The notes under the pieces are model-generated. The model was given only the letters and a program-made list of their open reading frames with translations, was not told the DNA's origin and ran no database searches. From an uncultured Mycoplasmatota bacterium (lineage in GTDB: Bacteria > Bacillota_I > Bacilli_A > RF39 > UBA660), in NCBI GenBank assembly GCA_900551455.1, contig URVV01000003.1, positions 23,561 through 87,560 of the forward strand: a stretch of DNA of 64,000 bases, in the 5' to 3' direction. Numbering within the stretch: the stretch's first letter is position 1; each line of letters starts with the position of its first letter. The translations under genes were made by a program, and so were the position numbers. This document shows positions 17,185 through 26,573 of this stretch, in pieces.

Positions 17185-19008
17185 CTACTCTACAGTTACT
17201 GATTTAGCAAGATTTCTTGGTTTATCTATATCTAGGCCTCGAAGTTTAGCAACTTCATATGATAGAAGTTGAAAGGCTGGAGCTACTAATAGTGGAGTAA
17301 GTAATAAATTTGTTGTTGGAACTGTGATTGTTTGCTGACAAAAATTAAGTGATGGATAATTTTTTTGAATATTTGTGGTAGTAATAATAACGGGTTTTGC
17401 TCCTCTTGAAATAGTCTCTTTTAAATTACTAATTGTTTTATCAGCAATGGTTTCATCTGTAATAATAGATATTACTGGGGTTTTATCTGTAATTAGAGAA
17501 ATTGTTCCGTGTTTTAGTTCCCCAGCGTGGTAACTTTCGGAATGGATATAAGATATTTCTTTAATTTTTAATGATGCTTCCATACAAAGAGATGAGTCTA
17601 TTTTTCTGCCAATAAAGAAAATATCATTTTGTTTATAAATTGTTTTAGCAATATCAAGATATAACTTTCGATTATTGATTATTTTTTCTATTTCTTTAGG
17701 TAGACGTTGATATTCTTTAAAAATTACTGATAATTCTTTAGAGGTTAAAGTTTTATTTTTAATAGCTAGGTTTAATGCTAGTAGAGATAATACTAATACT
17801 TGTTGTGAATAAGCTTTTGTAGTTGCTACGGCTATTTCATATCCAACATTTAGATAAATAACTTTATCAACTTCTCTGGCAATGCTTGATCCAACGACAT
17901 TAACTATTCCTAGAGTATCTAAATGATTTTCTTTGGCTAATCTTAATGCTGCTAAGGTATCAGCTGTTTCTCCAGATTGAGATATTAATATAACAAGAGT
18001 ATCTTTTTGATAAAAGTGTTTACTGTAACGGTACTCACTAGCAATTGATACAGATACTTCTATGTTACCATATTCTTCAATTAAATTCTTACCAATTAAT
18101 CCAGCGTGATATGCACTACCACAAGCAACAATATCTATTTTTTTATATTTAGAGAGATCTGGGAAGGAAGAAGACATTTCATTGTTTTCAAATGATATGT
18201 AATGATTAATAAAGTTATTAATAGCTGGGACTTCATCATATATTTCTTTTATCATATAATGGGGGAAACCATTTTTTTGAGCTTCTTCTTTAGTACCATT
18301 ATAAGTATTAATAGTTTTATTTAAAAGATTTAGTTTTTTATCATAAATAGTTACTTTATCTTTAGTAAGAACAGCAATATCTTCTTGATCTAGTAAGTAA
18401 TATTTATTTGTTTCATTTAAAATGGCTGGAACATCTGATGAAATAAAGTTTTCTTCAGTTGATAAGCCAATGATTAATGGGCTATCTTTTCTAGTAGCAT
18501 ATAGAGTGTTTAAGTCATCATCAAAAATAATAGCTAGAGCATAACTTCCTCTTATTTTTTCTGTTAATAGTTGAATTGATTTTAGTGGGTCTTTATTATT
18601 TTTGATTATTTTATCAAGATAAGCACATATTACTTCTGAATCAGTATCTGATTTAAATTGATAATTATCATTTAATAATTCTTGTTTTAAGTCTAGATAA
18701 TTTTCAATAATTCCATTATGAACAAGGGTTACTTTCCCTACTTTATGGGGATGAGCATTTTTAATATTTGGAATACCGTGAGTAGCCCATCTGGTATGAC
18801 CAATACCGATATTTGATTCTTCTTCATTTTTGATTTTTTCCTCAAGGTTAATTATTTTACCTGGAGATTTTATTATTTTTATTTTGTTTTTATTTGCAAT
18901 GGCAATTCCTGCTGAATCGTATCCACGATATTCTAAGGATTTTAATCCTTCAAGTAGAACTTTGATTGCCTTTTTTTCTTTTCCTATGTAGCCGATAATT
19001 CCGCACAT
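17185..19008 (-). CDS. glmS: Glutamine-fructose-6-phosphate aminotransferase (isomerizing)
   Basis: Makes glucosamine-6-phosphate from fructose-6-phosphate and glutamine, the first step of the UDP-GlcNAc and cell-wall pathway. The N-terminal glutaminase starts MCGIIGYIG, so Cys is exposed after Met removal, and has GIGHTRWATHG and HNGIIENY. Two SIS domains follow: DIVACGSAYHAGLIGKN and LISQSGETADTLAALR, then IGRKIDSSLCMEASLKIKEI. The C-terminus is DKPRNLAKSVTVE. The length of 607 is normal. It is preceded by a glmS ribozyme, so expression falls when its product accumulates. Confidence 0.98.
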   Translation of the reverse strand: MCGIIGYIGKEKKAIKVLLEGLKSLEYRGYDSAGIAIANKNKIKIIKSPGKIINLEEKIKNEEESNIGIGHTRWATHGIPNIKNAHPHKVGKVTLVHNGIIENYLDLKQELLNDNYQFKSDTDSEVICAYLDKIIKNNKDPLKSIQLLTEKIRGSYALAIIFDDDLNTLYATRKDSPLIIGLSTEENFISSDVPAILNETNKYYLLDQEDIAVLTKDKVTIYDKKLNLLNKTINTYNGTKEEAQKNGFPHYMIKEIYDEVPAINNFINHYISFENNEMSSSFPDLSKYKKIDIVACGSAYHAGLIGKNLIEEYGNIEVSVSIASEYRYSKHFYQKDTLVILISQSGETADTLAALRLAKENHLDTLGIVNVVGSSIAREVDKVIYLNVGYEIAVATTKAYSQQVLVLSLLALNLAIKNKTLTSKELSVIFKEYQRLPKEIEKIINNRKLYLDIAKTIYKQNDIFFIGRKIDSSLCMEASLKIKEISYIHSESYHAGELKHGTISLITDKTPVISIITDETIADKTISNLKETISRGAKPVIITTTNIQKNYPSLNFCQQTITVPTTNLLLTPLLVAPAFQLLSYEVAKLRGLDIDKPRNLAKSVTVE

Positions 19009-19071
19009 AATAATCCTCCTTATGTTTTAATATATCTTTTGTTGTAATGTTGATTTTACTTTTTTTGATAT

Positions 19072-19160
19072 ATCTTACGAGGATAATCCCCGTGATGGCA
19101 TCCGCCGAATATTTCGATAACCATCAACCTCGTCGACTTAAGTCCTGGCGCTTATTATAA
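19072..19160 (-). ncRNA. glmS ribozyme-riboswitch
   Basis: The minus strand upstream of glmS contains the conserved ribozyme blocks in order: AGCGCC at the cleavage site (cleavage expected between the bases at 19152 and 19151), then GACGAGG, TTATCGAA, ATTCGGCGG and ATGCC with a closing hairpin around 19080-19100. Glucosamine-6-phosphate acts as cofactor for self-cleavage and so lowers glmS mRNA. Location and motif order make this assignment firm; the outer limits are approximate. Confidence 0.93.
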
Positions 19161-19208
19161 TTAATTTACTGCCCTCCCCATTTCATTATAACTATTTATA
19201 TTATATTA

Positions 19209-19234
19209 AAAAAATGGAGATGTGTCCATTTTTT
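19209..19234 (-). terminator. Terminator after rdgB
   Basis: AAAAAATGGA (19209-19218) pairs with TCCATTTTTT (19225-19234) right after the rdgB stop, between it and the glmS ribozyme. Confidence 0.75.
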
Positions 19235-19235
19235 T

Positions 19236-19815
19236 CTAATTATTTAATTTTTTTTGATACCATTTAGCAAACTCTTCGATAGCACTACTTGATTTGTCTA
19301 TTTTCTTGCGGTTTTCTCTTTCTTCGGGAGTCATTTGGGCTAGAGTTTTAGTTAAGCCGTTGGGAATAAAGATATACCACAAATCAGACCATTTCTCTTG
19401 GTGATCTAGGCCTTGCTTTTCACTTGAAAGTGAACCTTTACTTTCTCCGTAAAAATATTTAATAGTTTCTCCATCATAGTAAGCAAGACATTCTTTAAAT
19501 TGGCATTTTTTATTGCTTTTATTTTTCATTAATTCTAGTATTCCATCTATTCCAATGGTATCTAGAGTGAAGTTGACAAAAGCTTTGGGAAAACCATTTA
19601 GTTCTTCGATAAAGAAACCAGAATCGAGAGCTATGCAGGGCTTTTTGACAACTTGATAAGCTTCTTTTAACTTTGGCGGTAGCAATTCCTTTGATACTAT
19701 CGCTACGAGGTTCAGATAGTTCATATTCGTAAGTAGAAATTTTTAAACCTTTGAAGTATTTTTCAGCAGATTTGGCTTTTCCTTTATTGTGAGTAACAAA
19801 CACTATTTCTTTCAT
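19236..19815 (-). pseudogene. rdgB: Non-canonical purine NTP pyrophosphatase (RdgB/HAM1), frameshifted
   Basis: The family hydrolyses dITP and XTP to keep them out of DNA. The 5' part, from ATG 19815, reads MKEIVFVTHNKGKAKSAEKY and is in frame to about 19670. The rest continues in another frame as KEAYQVVKKPCIALDSGFFI, LNGFPKAFVNFTLDTIGIDG and onward to the stop at 19236. The two halves join cleanly if one base is removed from the A run at 19665-19668 (T run on the plus strand). The joined product of about 190 residues matches the family length. This may be a true inactivation or a single-base sequence error. Confidence 0.88.
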
Positions 19816-19939
19816 AATTCCTCCTTAAATCTTATTCTTATATTAATGAATAAATTTTTTATAATTTTATTATATTACTTATATAGGAAGTATTATGGCT
19901 ATATAATTAAATTTACTTGGTTAGATATTATATTTTATC

Positions 19940-20146
19940 TTAAGACTTAAGATAAATTCTTTTTTTGGGATTACAAGGAATGCCGGTATCATATGAGAGA
20001 TCTAGAAAGATATTATTTAAAGGGGTAATAGTGATATTATCATAAAGATATTTATTTACGGTATTGATGGCTTCGATGGTTGCCTCGATAGATTTTTCAT
20101 ATAGTTCAATTAAACTTTCAGAATGAACTTCTTTTGGTTCGTGGGC
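19940..20146 (-). pseudogene. Truncated coding remnant next to the left attachment site
   Basis: After the SEC-C stop at 20147 the same frame runs open for 68 codons with no ATG (AHEPKEVHSESLIELYEKSI ... IFLDLSYDTGIPCNPKKRIY) and stops at 19942. The amphipathic, well-balanced composition looks like real protein, the C-terminal part of a gene that lost its start. The most likely cause is the element insertion at 20147. I do not recognise the family. The stretch 19816-19939 between it and rdgB holds only A/T-rich sequence. Confidence 0.45.
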
Positions 20147-20192
20147 TTATTTACCACAACATTGTTTATATTTACGTCCTGAGCCACAAGTT
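20147..20192 (-). repeat. Attachment-site copy A (SEC-C tail of a SecA-like gene)
   Basis: On the minus strand this encodes RTCGSGRKYKQCCGK-stop, the zinc-binding SEC-C motif found at the end of SecA and some other proteins, with an in-frame stop upstream and no remaining gene body. Positions 20147-20173 are identical to 38701-38727 over 27 bases. A third, diverged copy lies at 27540. The pattern of repeated 3' gene ends bordering mobile DNA is that of integration into the 3' end of a conserved gene. This is the left limit of the mobile region. Confidence 0.8.
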
Positions 20193-20328
20193 CGTCATTT
20201 TTCAGTATATATGATACTATGAAATATATATAGTATTATATGTTTTTCAAGGAAAAATGAGTCTGAACAGTATTGGTATTATGTCATACATATAATATAT
20301 ATATAACTATACGTTTTTTTATTTTTGC

Positions 20329-20348
20329 GCACAAATTGCACACATTGT
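20329..20348. repeat. Arm-type repeat at left end of element 1
   Basis: GCGCACAAATTGCACACATT lies about 150 bases inside the left border. A near-identical block occurs inside the right border at 27450-27470. Such matched repeats near both ends are typical of integrase arm-binding sites. Apart from this and the attachment site I see no gene between 20193 and 20402. Confidence 0.5.
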
Positions 20349-20402
20349 TATCATCAGCATTCGTTCTCTACTTAAAATTATAACATTTTTTTATATAAAA
20401 AT

Positions 20403-22367
20403 CTATAATTCACCTTTATAAAAATAAATTTTCATTGCATCTTCGTTATAGGTAGGTTTTGAAATATCTATATTTAGAAAATTTGATATATAATATATTA
20501 AATATTGAGATGAAATCAATAAATCATACTCACATAATATTCCATCATATCTACTTTCAATTATCAAATTTTGATCTTTTTCTAAATATTCCAATAGTTT
20601 TTTCTCATATAAATTTGTAGTTTTTTGCTTAAAATAAATATTTTTTTTATGACTTAAATGCTCGTAATTAATAAATCTTCCATGTGAAAAATTTTTCTTT
20701 TCATGAATTAAACAATTATATATACCAGACTCAATTATTTTACTTTCTAAATCACTACCAGCAGATTCAGTAAAATCTCCTGTAAAAATATTAAAACTAT
20801 TTCCTTCTTTTAAAAATTCTTTTAGTTTTTTTTTATTTTCTTTAAAATATTTGTCAAAGTAATTTTTCCAATAATTTATACTATCTCTAATAAACTCTTG
20901 AATATCATTTCTTGAGTTTTTTTCAAAAAATAATTTTAAAAATAAACTAGCTGGAGCCAATGCTCCTTCAAAAGATAAGAATCCTCTCTCTTTTCCTTTA
21001 TTTGTACCTGTTCGATATGAAATAACATTATTTTTAGATATTCCAGTTTTTGTTACAACCTTTTGTAATTCACCTTTTGTTATAATATATTTATTATCGT
21101 TATTAATTAAACTTGTTGATACAAGTAAATCATTTGTTGTTCCAGAGTAAGTAAACAAAAATACTGAATCAACACTATTATTGTTTCTATAATATAGGTC
21201 TCTAGGATATAAAGCTATTGTATTTATCCCATATAAATGATTAATAAGTTTAGATGAAAATTTTGCTCCTGAAAAAGAACCACCAGTTCCCACAAAAATA
21301 CTATTATTAAAACTTTCAAAATCTATTTTAGCTAACTTATTATAAGCACTACTATTAATAGCATTAATTATTCTTGTTTCTAAATTATTAATATTTATAT
21401 TACATCTTTTTATTTGTTTCCTTAATGAAATATTAAAATTACTGCAAGTGCAAGCATCTTTCACTTTTTTTATTTTATATAAATTTTGTATATGTCCTCG
21501 TGCACCAAACTTTTTTACAACCTTTTTTGTAAGTTTAGTTGCTTTTTCAAAAGTTGAATCTATAAATTTACAATCAATAATATAGTTATTTTTTATATAC
21601 TCGCTAATAAACATTGAAAAAAACGCATCACCAGCACCTGTTGGATCAACTTCTACCTCTGGATTACTTAACTCTTTATTGACTTTATTATTATCAAAAA
21701 CAAAATCTGAACCTTTTTTTCCTCTAGTTACAATTATCATTTTAGGATGTAGTATATTATATATCTCTTCCAATGATTTTATAGAAAATCTATTTTTCAA
21801 ATATTTTTCAACTCGTTCATTTAAGTTTATAGCATCAAATTTATTTTTAATTTTTTCTAGTATTTCATTATCATTATAATTTTCTAATTCAAAATATTGT
21901 CCCAAATCTAACATTTTTCTATTATTACAATTATCTATAATAATTTGATTTTTATTGTTTAAATTGTCAAAAACCAAAACATCATCTTTATTAATTTGTT
22001 TCAAAATATCATTTGGTTCTATTTTACTTTCTTCATACCATCTTTTTATATTGCAAAATGGGCATCTTTTTTTTGAAGCAAACTCTAATTTGCCATTTAA
22101 TTCTTGATATGACACATGAAAGCAACGTGTATTTATATCTTCTAGTCTTTTTACATTATCAATATTTGTTCCAACTTCCTTTAAGCTATTAATTGCTATA
22201 GTACCTGCCATATCATCACCACATACACCACAAACAGATGTTTCCAAACCTAGTTTAGCAATATTAGCAATTATATTATGAGAAGTCATTCCTCCATTTA
22301 TTCCTACCAATTTACCATTTTTATAATAAAAATCTGTAACTAAATCTCCAATACTAATTATTTTCAT
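20403..22367 (-). CDS. PfkB-family carbohydrate kinase fused to a SIS domain
   Basis: A 654-residue two-domain protein. Residues 1-295 are a ribokinase-like fold: INGGMTSHNIIANIAKLG substrate region, IIVTRGKKGSDFVF and the catalytic DPTGAGDAFFSMF with the anion hole and base Asp. It carries an inserted Cys pair, KKRCPFCNIKRW, near 105. After a linker with CTCSNFN near 310, residues ~330-650 are a sugar-isomerase (SIS) fold with FVGTGGSFSGAKFSSKL and LFTYSGTTNDLLVST. It probably phosphorylates and binds or isomerises a sugar. It is the last gene of the element 1 operon, 12 bases after the hydrolase stop. I know no characterised protein with this exact arrangement. Confidence 0.82.
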   Translation of the reverse strand: MKIISIGDLVTDFYYKNGKLVGINGGMTSHNIIANIAKLGLETSVCGVCGDDMAGTIAINSLKEVGTNIDNVKRLEDINTRCFHVSYQELNGKLEFASKKRCPFCNIKRWYEESKIEPNDILKQINKDDVLVFDNLNNKNQIIIDNCNNRKMLDLGQYFELENYNDNEILEKIKNKFDAINLNERVEKYLKNRFSIKSLEEIYNILHPKMIIVTRGKKGSDFVFDNNKVNKELSNPEVEVDPTGAGDAFFSMFISEYIKNNYIIDCKFIDSTFEKATKLTKKVVKKFGARGHIQNLYKIKKVKDACTCSNFNISLRKQIKRCNININNLETRIINAINSSAYNKLAKIDFESFNNSIFVGTGGSFSGAKFSSKLINHLYGINTIALYPRDLYYRNNNSVDSVFLFTYSGTTNDLLVSTSLINNDNKYIITKGELQKVVTKTGISKNNVISYRTGTNKGKERGFLSFEGALAPASLFLKLFFEKNSRNDIQEFIRDSINYWKNYFDKYFKENKKKLKEFLKEGNSFNIFTGDFTESAGSDLESKIIESGIYNCLIHEKKNFSHGRFINYEHLSHKKNIYFKQKTTNLYEKKLLEYLEKDQNLIIESRYDGILCEYDLLISSQYLIYYISNFLNIDISKPTYNEDAMKIYFYKGEL

Positions 22368-22379
22368 TCATTCACCTAC

Positions 22380-23021
22380 TTAAATATTTTTTTCTAACCA
22401 CTCATACAAATACTTATCTTTAAAAGCATGTGAAGTTAAAAAATGATTATCATTTTCTATAATTTTTAATTCTATATTTTTTGAATCAATATTTTTAAGT
22501 TTATTATAAGCTTGTATACTTTCATTAACATCAATAACATCATCATTATTACCATGATATATTAAAATTGCTTTGTCTTTTACTTGTGATAAAGTTTGAT
22601 TAATAGGAAGCATTATACCTCCAGACACAGATACTATACCTTTAAATATTCCAGGTCTTGACATAATATAATTCCAAGCACCAAACGCCCCCATACTACT
22701 TCCTAAAATACATACTCTATTTTTATCATATTTATATTCTTTATAAACTTCTTCTAAAATTTTTTCTACATCCCTTAAATGATAATCCCAAAAATTGTTG
22801 TTGGTACATTGTGGAGCAACTACAATATAAGGGATATTAAACTTATTCATATATTTAGGCAAAGCATATTTCTCTACATCTTCTACTTTATTGCCTCTTT
22901 CTCCTATACCATGTAAAAACAATAGTAATGGCAAATCACTTTCTTTTGTTTCTGGATCATAAACAATATAATTTATATTACAAAAATTACTATCATTAAG
23001 TTTACAATATTTTTTTAACAT
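22380..23021 (-). CDS. Alpha/beta hydrolase (esterase-like)
   Basis: About 213 residues. It has LLLFLHGIGERGNKVEDVEK (oxyanion region HG), the nucleophile elbow GSSMGAFGAWNYIM (Ser), acid NDDVIDVNES and the terminal catalytic His in DNHFLTSHAF. The closest type is the PHB-depolymerase/dienelactone-hydrolase-like esterases. There is no signal peptide, so it is cytosolic. ATG 23021 is chosen over an upstream GTG because TAGGATAT and AGGTGG precede it and it starts five bases after the previous stop. It may remove or transfer an acyl group in the pathway formed by its neighbours. Confidence 0.85.
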   Translation of the reverse strand: MLKKYCKLNDSNFCNINYIVYDPETKESDLPLLLFLHGIGERGNKVEDVEKYALPKYMNKFNIPYIVVAPQCTNNNFWDYHLRDVEKILEEVYKEYKYDKNRVCILGSSMGAFGAWNYIMSRPGIFKGIVSVSGGIMLPINQTLSQVKDKAILIYHGNNDDVIDVNESIQAYNKLKNIDSKNIELKIIENDNHFLTSHAFKDKYLYEWLEKNI

Positions 23022-23026
23022 ATATC

Positions 23027-23707
23027 CTACCACCTTACTTTCACTAAATTTTTATTTACTTTTAGATTGTATATATTTTGTTGTAAATTATTGAAAAATA
23101 ATCCCATATGATATCCATCTTGAAATGCATGATTTACTAGTAATGAAATATCTATAAGATATCTATCATCATCTAAATAATATTTCCCCCAACAAATTTT
23201 AGGTTTACTGTTTTTTTCATTAAAATCAATCGCATCTTTAAAATTTGAAAAAGTAATCCATGGGATACAAGTTATATTTATTTTATTCATATTTTCCAAT
23301 CCTAATATTTTATAGTACGGAACATTATTAGATGCGTCTTCTGTAGCCTTTGAAAATTCTATAAGAAAATTTGAAATATCTTCATCATATTCAACATATC
23401 TCGTAAAATTTAATTCATTATCACTATTTATAACAGTTGCTGTTGCTGCTAAAGTATCATATTTATAAACAAATTCATTTCCGTCTTCTTTACCAAAACC
23501 ATACTTAAATGCATCAATATCATTCAATGATTTCAGTACAAAATAAGTCATGCAACCATAAAATGAAATTTTATTTTGTTTACAAAAATTTATTAAATTA
23601 GTTATATCTATTTTAGTAACTATGCCTGTATATGGATCACTGTAACTTGAAAATGTTTCATATGCTAATTTTCGTTTCCAATTATATATGTCAATTTTAG
23701 TTTTCAT
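23027..23707 (-). CDS. CAT-like acyltransferase
   Basis: A 226-residue protein of the chloramphenicol-acetyltransferase fold. It starts KTKIDIYNWKRKLAYETFSS, contains FYGCMTYFVLKSLNDIDAFKY and has the catalytic motif HAFQDG (HxxxDG) in LLVNHAFQDGYHMGLFFNNL. Known members acetylate chloramphenicol or related hydroxyls as trimers. The operon context with sugar/nucleotide enzymes points to modification of a small metabolite rather than plain antibiotic resistance, although resistance cannot be excluded. Its start overlaps the previous gene's end by 11 bases. Confidence 0.85.
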   Translation of the reverse strand: MKTKIDIYNWKRKLAYETFSSYSDPYTGIVTKIDITNLINFCKQNKISFYGCMTYFVLKSLNDIDAFKYGFGKEDGNEFVYKYDTLAATATVINSDNELNFTRYVEYDEDISNFLIEFSKATEDASNNVPYYKILGLENMNKINITCIPWITFSNFKDAIDFNEKNSKPKICWGKYYLDDDRYLIDISLLVNHAFQDGYHMGLFFNNLQQNIYNLKVNKNLVKVRW

Positions 23708-26027
23708 TCTTCATCTTCCTTTTTACATATAATACTTCACTCTTTTTAGAATAGTTGCCATTTTTTGCTAAACATTCTAGTATTTTTCTTCTATTTAAAT
23801 CAAAAATCCCTAAAGAGTCTTCATATGGATTTGTACTATACGGATCTCTCCAACTATATGGACTAGAGAAATATAAACCTTCTATAAAATTAAAGAAATG
23901 TCTATAATCTACAGCTCCATGATTAGGCATGAACATTTGGCTAATTCTATTAACTCCTGGATACCTTACAGCAACTATTTTATCAACATCAATACCTATA
24001 TCATAAAAAGTAGTTATAGCTAGTTGCATTGTTTTACCAGTTAATAAATTGTCATCTAATATAATATATTCTTTTTGTTTATCAATTCCAAAAAGTTCGA
24101 TACCACCAGTTTTAAAAATATCAAAAAATCTTAATTCTAACGATTGCTTTTTTGCATATCCTGTTACATTCTTGTTAAATTTTAGTATAGAAACATCATT
24201 TATTCTATCATCTATTGATTTCATTATAATTGGTAATTCTAAACCACCATAACATAATCCACAGATACCTTTATTAGAAATATTAGAATCTTTTTGTAGC
24301 GTTAAACTACAAGTAATAAAGTTTTCTGCAAAATTATCTATCTCTCTGTATGCTCTAAAATCTTTAGAATAATTCTCTTTTTTAGGTTGTTTAATAAAAT
24401 TCAATCTAAACTCATTAGTAATTAAAATTATATTTTTAATTAAATTTTCTATTTCAATACTATTAATTTTATAGTTTTCATCGAATGAAATATTTTTCAT
24501 CAAATTTTCAGTACTTATTAAACTATTATATAGTTTGTACATTAATGAATCTTTAACTAATGTTTCCAAATTAACCATTACATTTTTTTCTATCTGATTA
24601 TTAACAATTTGTTGATTTAATAGAATTAACAAATAATTTCTAACATTATCTATTAACCCTAATATCATTTTTACATTATTTAAGTCATTTATATCTAATG
24701 TATTATTAATTACTATTAAAGACTTTGAAAAAAATTTCATATTATTATTTAACCATTCATATATCATTTCTTTAGTTGTTATATCTTTTCGTGTATTTTC
24801 GTCATGAATTCTTTGTGATAAAAAATAATAATATATACCAGAACCTCTTAATAATATATTTTCATTATCATACATTGAATAACACAAACTAGAATCGTTA
24901 TATGTAAGCCATAATTGTTTTAGTGGATTATTATCTGGTATAGTAATCCATTCATACATAGGAATTTTTATGCTTCCACTTGACGAATCAAATAAACTAA
25001 CTATTCCATCTACTGCCTGAAATTTATCATTAATTAAATTATTAAAATATGTAATTTTATTGTTTTTTCCTTGTGTCATTTTCTTTTCCACTTTAGCATA
25101 GGCTCTTGCATATTCGCTTTGTATAGCATGTTCCAAGCAAATTGTAGGTAATAATTTTACTTTTTTTAATAAACTTAAAGTACCATTTATACCTGTTATT
25201 ATTTTTCCATTATCAATAACTGGAAAACATTTATCAAAATCTCCACTTGTTTTTTCAACGCTAAATCCTTGTGGACAATTTAACATAGAATAATCGTTTC
25301 CAAGTTGATCACCACAATCTCCAATTCGAAGCATTGAATTTTGTGGAATACCTATCATTCTTTCAGCAACTTGTATGGCTTTATTTTTGGTGGCAGTACC
25401 TATTTGTAAAACTTGTTTGCCATTATGCATTCCTATTGTTAAGTTTAAATTTGTGTTTTGTGAATTTCTTATTAATGAATTAATAATTCTTATTATTTCA
25501 TTCTCAAATTTTACGCTATCGTTCAAAATCATTATTCTTATATTTATTATAGCACTTGTTTCAGAATCTATTGAATATGTAATTTTACAATGTTCATTTA
25601 AAATAGATGTATTTAATAAAGAAAGAATTTTTTTATTTAATTCTTCTAATTTAATAAAATCTTCTTTAGATGATATATATTCACTAATATTAAAAAGTTT
25701 TTCACTATCACCACTAGTCATAAATATCCTTGCACCATCATTAGTAAGTGCATACATTTTTAATAATTGTTTTTCAGTAACATCGTATTTGTTTCTTAAA
25801 TCATAAATAATATCACTTAATAAATCATTTAATCCAGTCTCTCCTCTACCTGTGATAAAAACTACCGGAATATGCTTTTTTAATATATTTGCTAGCATTG
25901 GCAAAATACGAGAATCAATCTTTGCTGAATTATCTTTTGTTAACGTTCCATCGATATCGAAGCATACTGCATTGTATTTTTGTTGCAATGCTCTTTGATA
26001 ATTATTTAACAATTCTTCATTCATCAT
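23697..26027 (-). CDS. HAD phosphatase - helical domain - phosphoribosyltransferase fusion
   Basis: A 776-residue multidomain protein. Residues ~15-290 are a Cof-type HAD phosphatase: CFDIDGTLTKDNS with both catalytic Asp, VFITGRGETG, and MLRIGDCGDQLGNDYSML. Residues ~300-560 are mainly helical and unfamiliar. Residues ~590-776 resemble a type I phosphoribosyltransferase: GICGLCYGGLELPIIMKSI, then the PRPP loop YIILDDNLLTGKTMQLAI, then a tail with SPYSWRDPYSTNPYEDS. Such PRTase-HAD pairs are known from tellurium-resistance-associated biosynthetic operons, but the fusion here is unfamiliar. AGGAGG precedes the start. Likely task: make or break a phosphoribosylated small molecule. Confidence 0.8.
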   Translation of the reverse strand: MMNEELLNNYQRALQQKYNAVCFDIDGTLTKDNSAKIDSRILPMLANILKKHIPVVFITGRGETGLNDLLSDIIYDLRNKYDVTEKQLLKMYALTNDGARIFMTSGDSEKLFNISEYISSKEDFIKLEELNKKILSLLNTSILNEHCKITYSIDSETSAIINIRIMILNDSVKFENEIIRIINSLIRNSQNTNLNLTIGMHNGKQVLQIGTATKNKAIQVAERMIGIPQNSMLRIGDCGDQLGNDYSMLNCPQGFSVEKTSGDFDKCFPVIDNGKIITGINGTLSLLKKVKLLPTICLEHAIQSEYARAYAKVEKKMTQGKNNKITYFNNLINDKFQAVDGIVSLFDSSSGSIKIPMYEWITIPDNNPLKQLWLTYNDSSLCYSMYDNENILLRGSGIYYYFLSQRIHDENTRKDITTKEMIYEWLNNNMKFFSKSLIVINNTLDINDLNNVKMILGLIDNVRNYLLILLNQQIVNNQIEKNVMVNLETLVKDSLMYKLYNSLISTENLMKNISFDENYKINSIEIENLIKNIILITNEFRLNFIKQPKKENYSKDFRAYREIDNFAENFITCSLTLQKDSNISNKGICGLCYGGLELPIIMKSIDDRINDVSILKFNKNVTGYAKKQSLELRFFDIFKTGGIELFGIDKQKEYIILDDNLLTGKTMQLAITTFYDIGIDVDKIVAVRYPGVNRISQMFMPNHGAVDYRHFFNFIEGLYFSSPYSWRDPYSTNPYEDSLGIFDLNRRKILECLAKNGNYSKKSEVLYVKRKMKNEN

Positions 26028-26036
26028 AAAAACCTC

Positions 26037-26516
26037 CTATAAAATTCTACTTAAAGTTTTTACAGTTTCAAATTGATTAACAGATTTTAAGTCTTCGTTA
26101 AAGTAAATACTCTTTCCACCTTTTTGTTCCCACTCAATTAAATTTTTAATATTATCATCAATTAAAATTTCTCCATTATTTGGTAAATATATTTGACTTT
26201 TTTTCACATGAGGTGGAACAAATAATATTGGTATTTCTACCTTTCTACTTCTTAATGCCTTTACTTTTGCTTCCATTTCAACTAAAGTATGTATTTTAGT
26301 TAAAATAGAAAGCTGCTTTGAACTAGCCTGTCCTTCCAAAATATATTCAATAGCATTATTTATTACTTTAGATTCCTCTAATAATTGGAACCAATCTAAT
26401 TTTTCAAAAAATTCATTCCAACTCATATCAGGTTTTTGATTTTTTCTTTCAACAACTCTCTTTTCTGTATCAAAGATTACTCCATCAAAATCAATAAATA
26501 TTTTTTGATTAGTCAT
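26037..26516 (-). CDS. HAD-like phosphatase
   Basis: A 159-residue HAD protein with motif I FIDFDGVIFDTEKR, a small helical cap (WNEFFEKLDWFQLLEESK), motif II ILTKIHT, a Lys in KKSQIYL and motif IV ILIDDNIKNLIEWEQKGGKS. This is the 5'-nucleotidase-like arrangement. GAGGAG precedes ATG 26516. It is first of the five-enzyme run and lies nine bases before the fusion gene, so one transcript is likely. TATAAT at about 26535-26540 on the minus strand suggests a local promoter. Confidence 0.83.
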   Translation of the reverse strand: MTNQKIFIDFDGVIFDTEKRVVERKNQKPDMSWNEFFEKLDWFQLLEESKVINNAIEYILEGQASSKQLSILTKIHTLVEMEAKVKALRSRKVEIPILFVPPHVKKSQIYLPNNGEILIDDNIKNLIEWEQKGGKSIYFNEDLKSVNQFETVKTLSRIL

Positions 26517-26573
26517 AGTTATCTCCTCTTGTAAATATATTATATCATATATATAGGCAGTATTATGTCTTAA

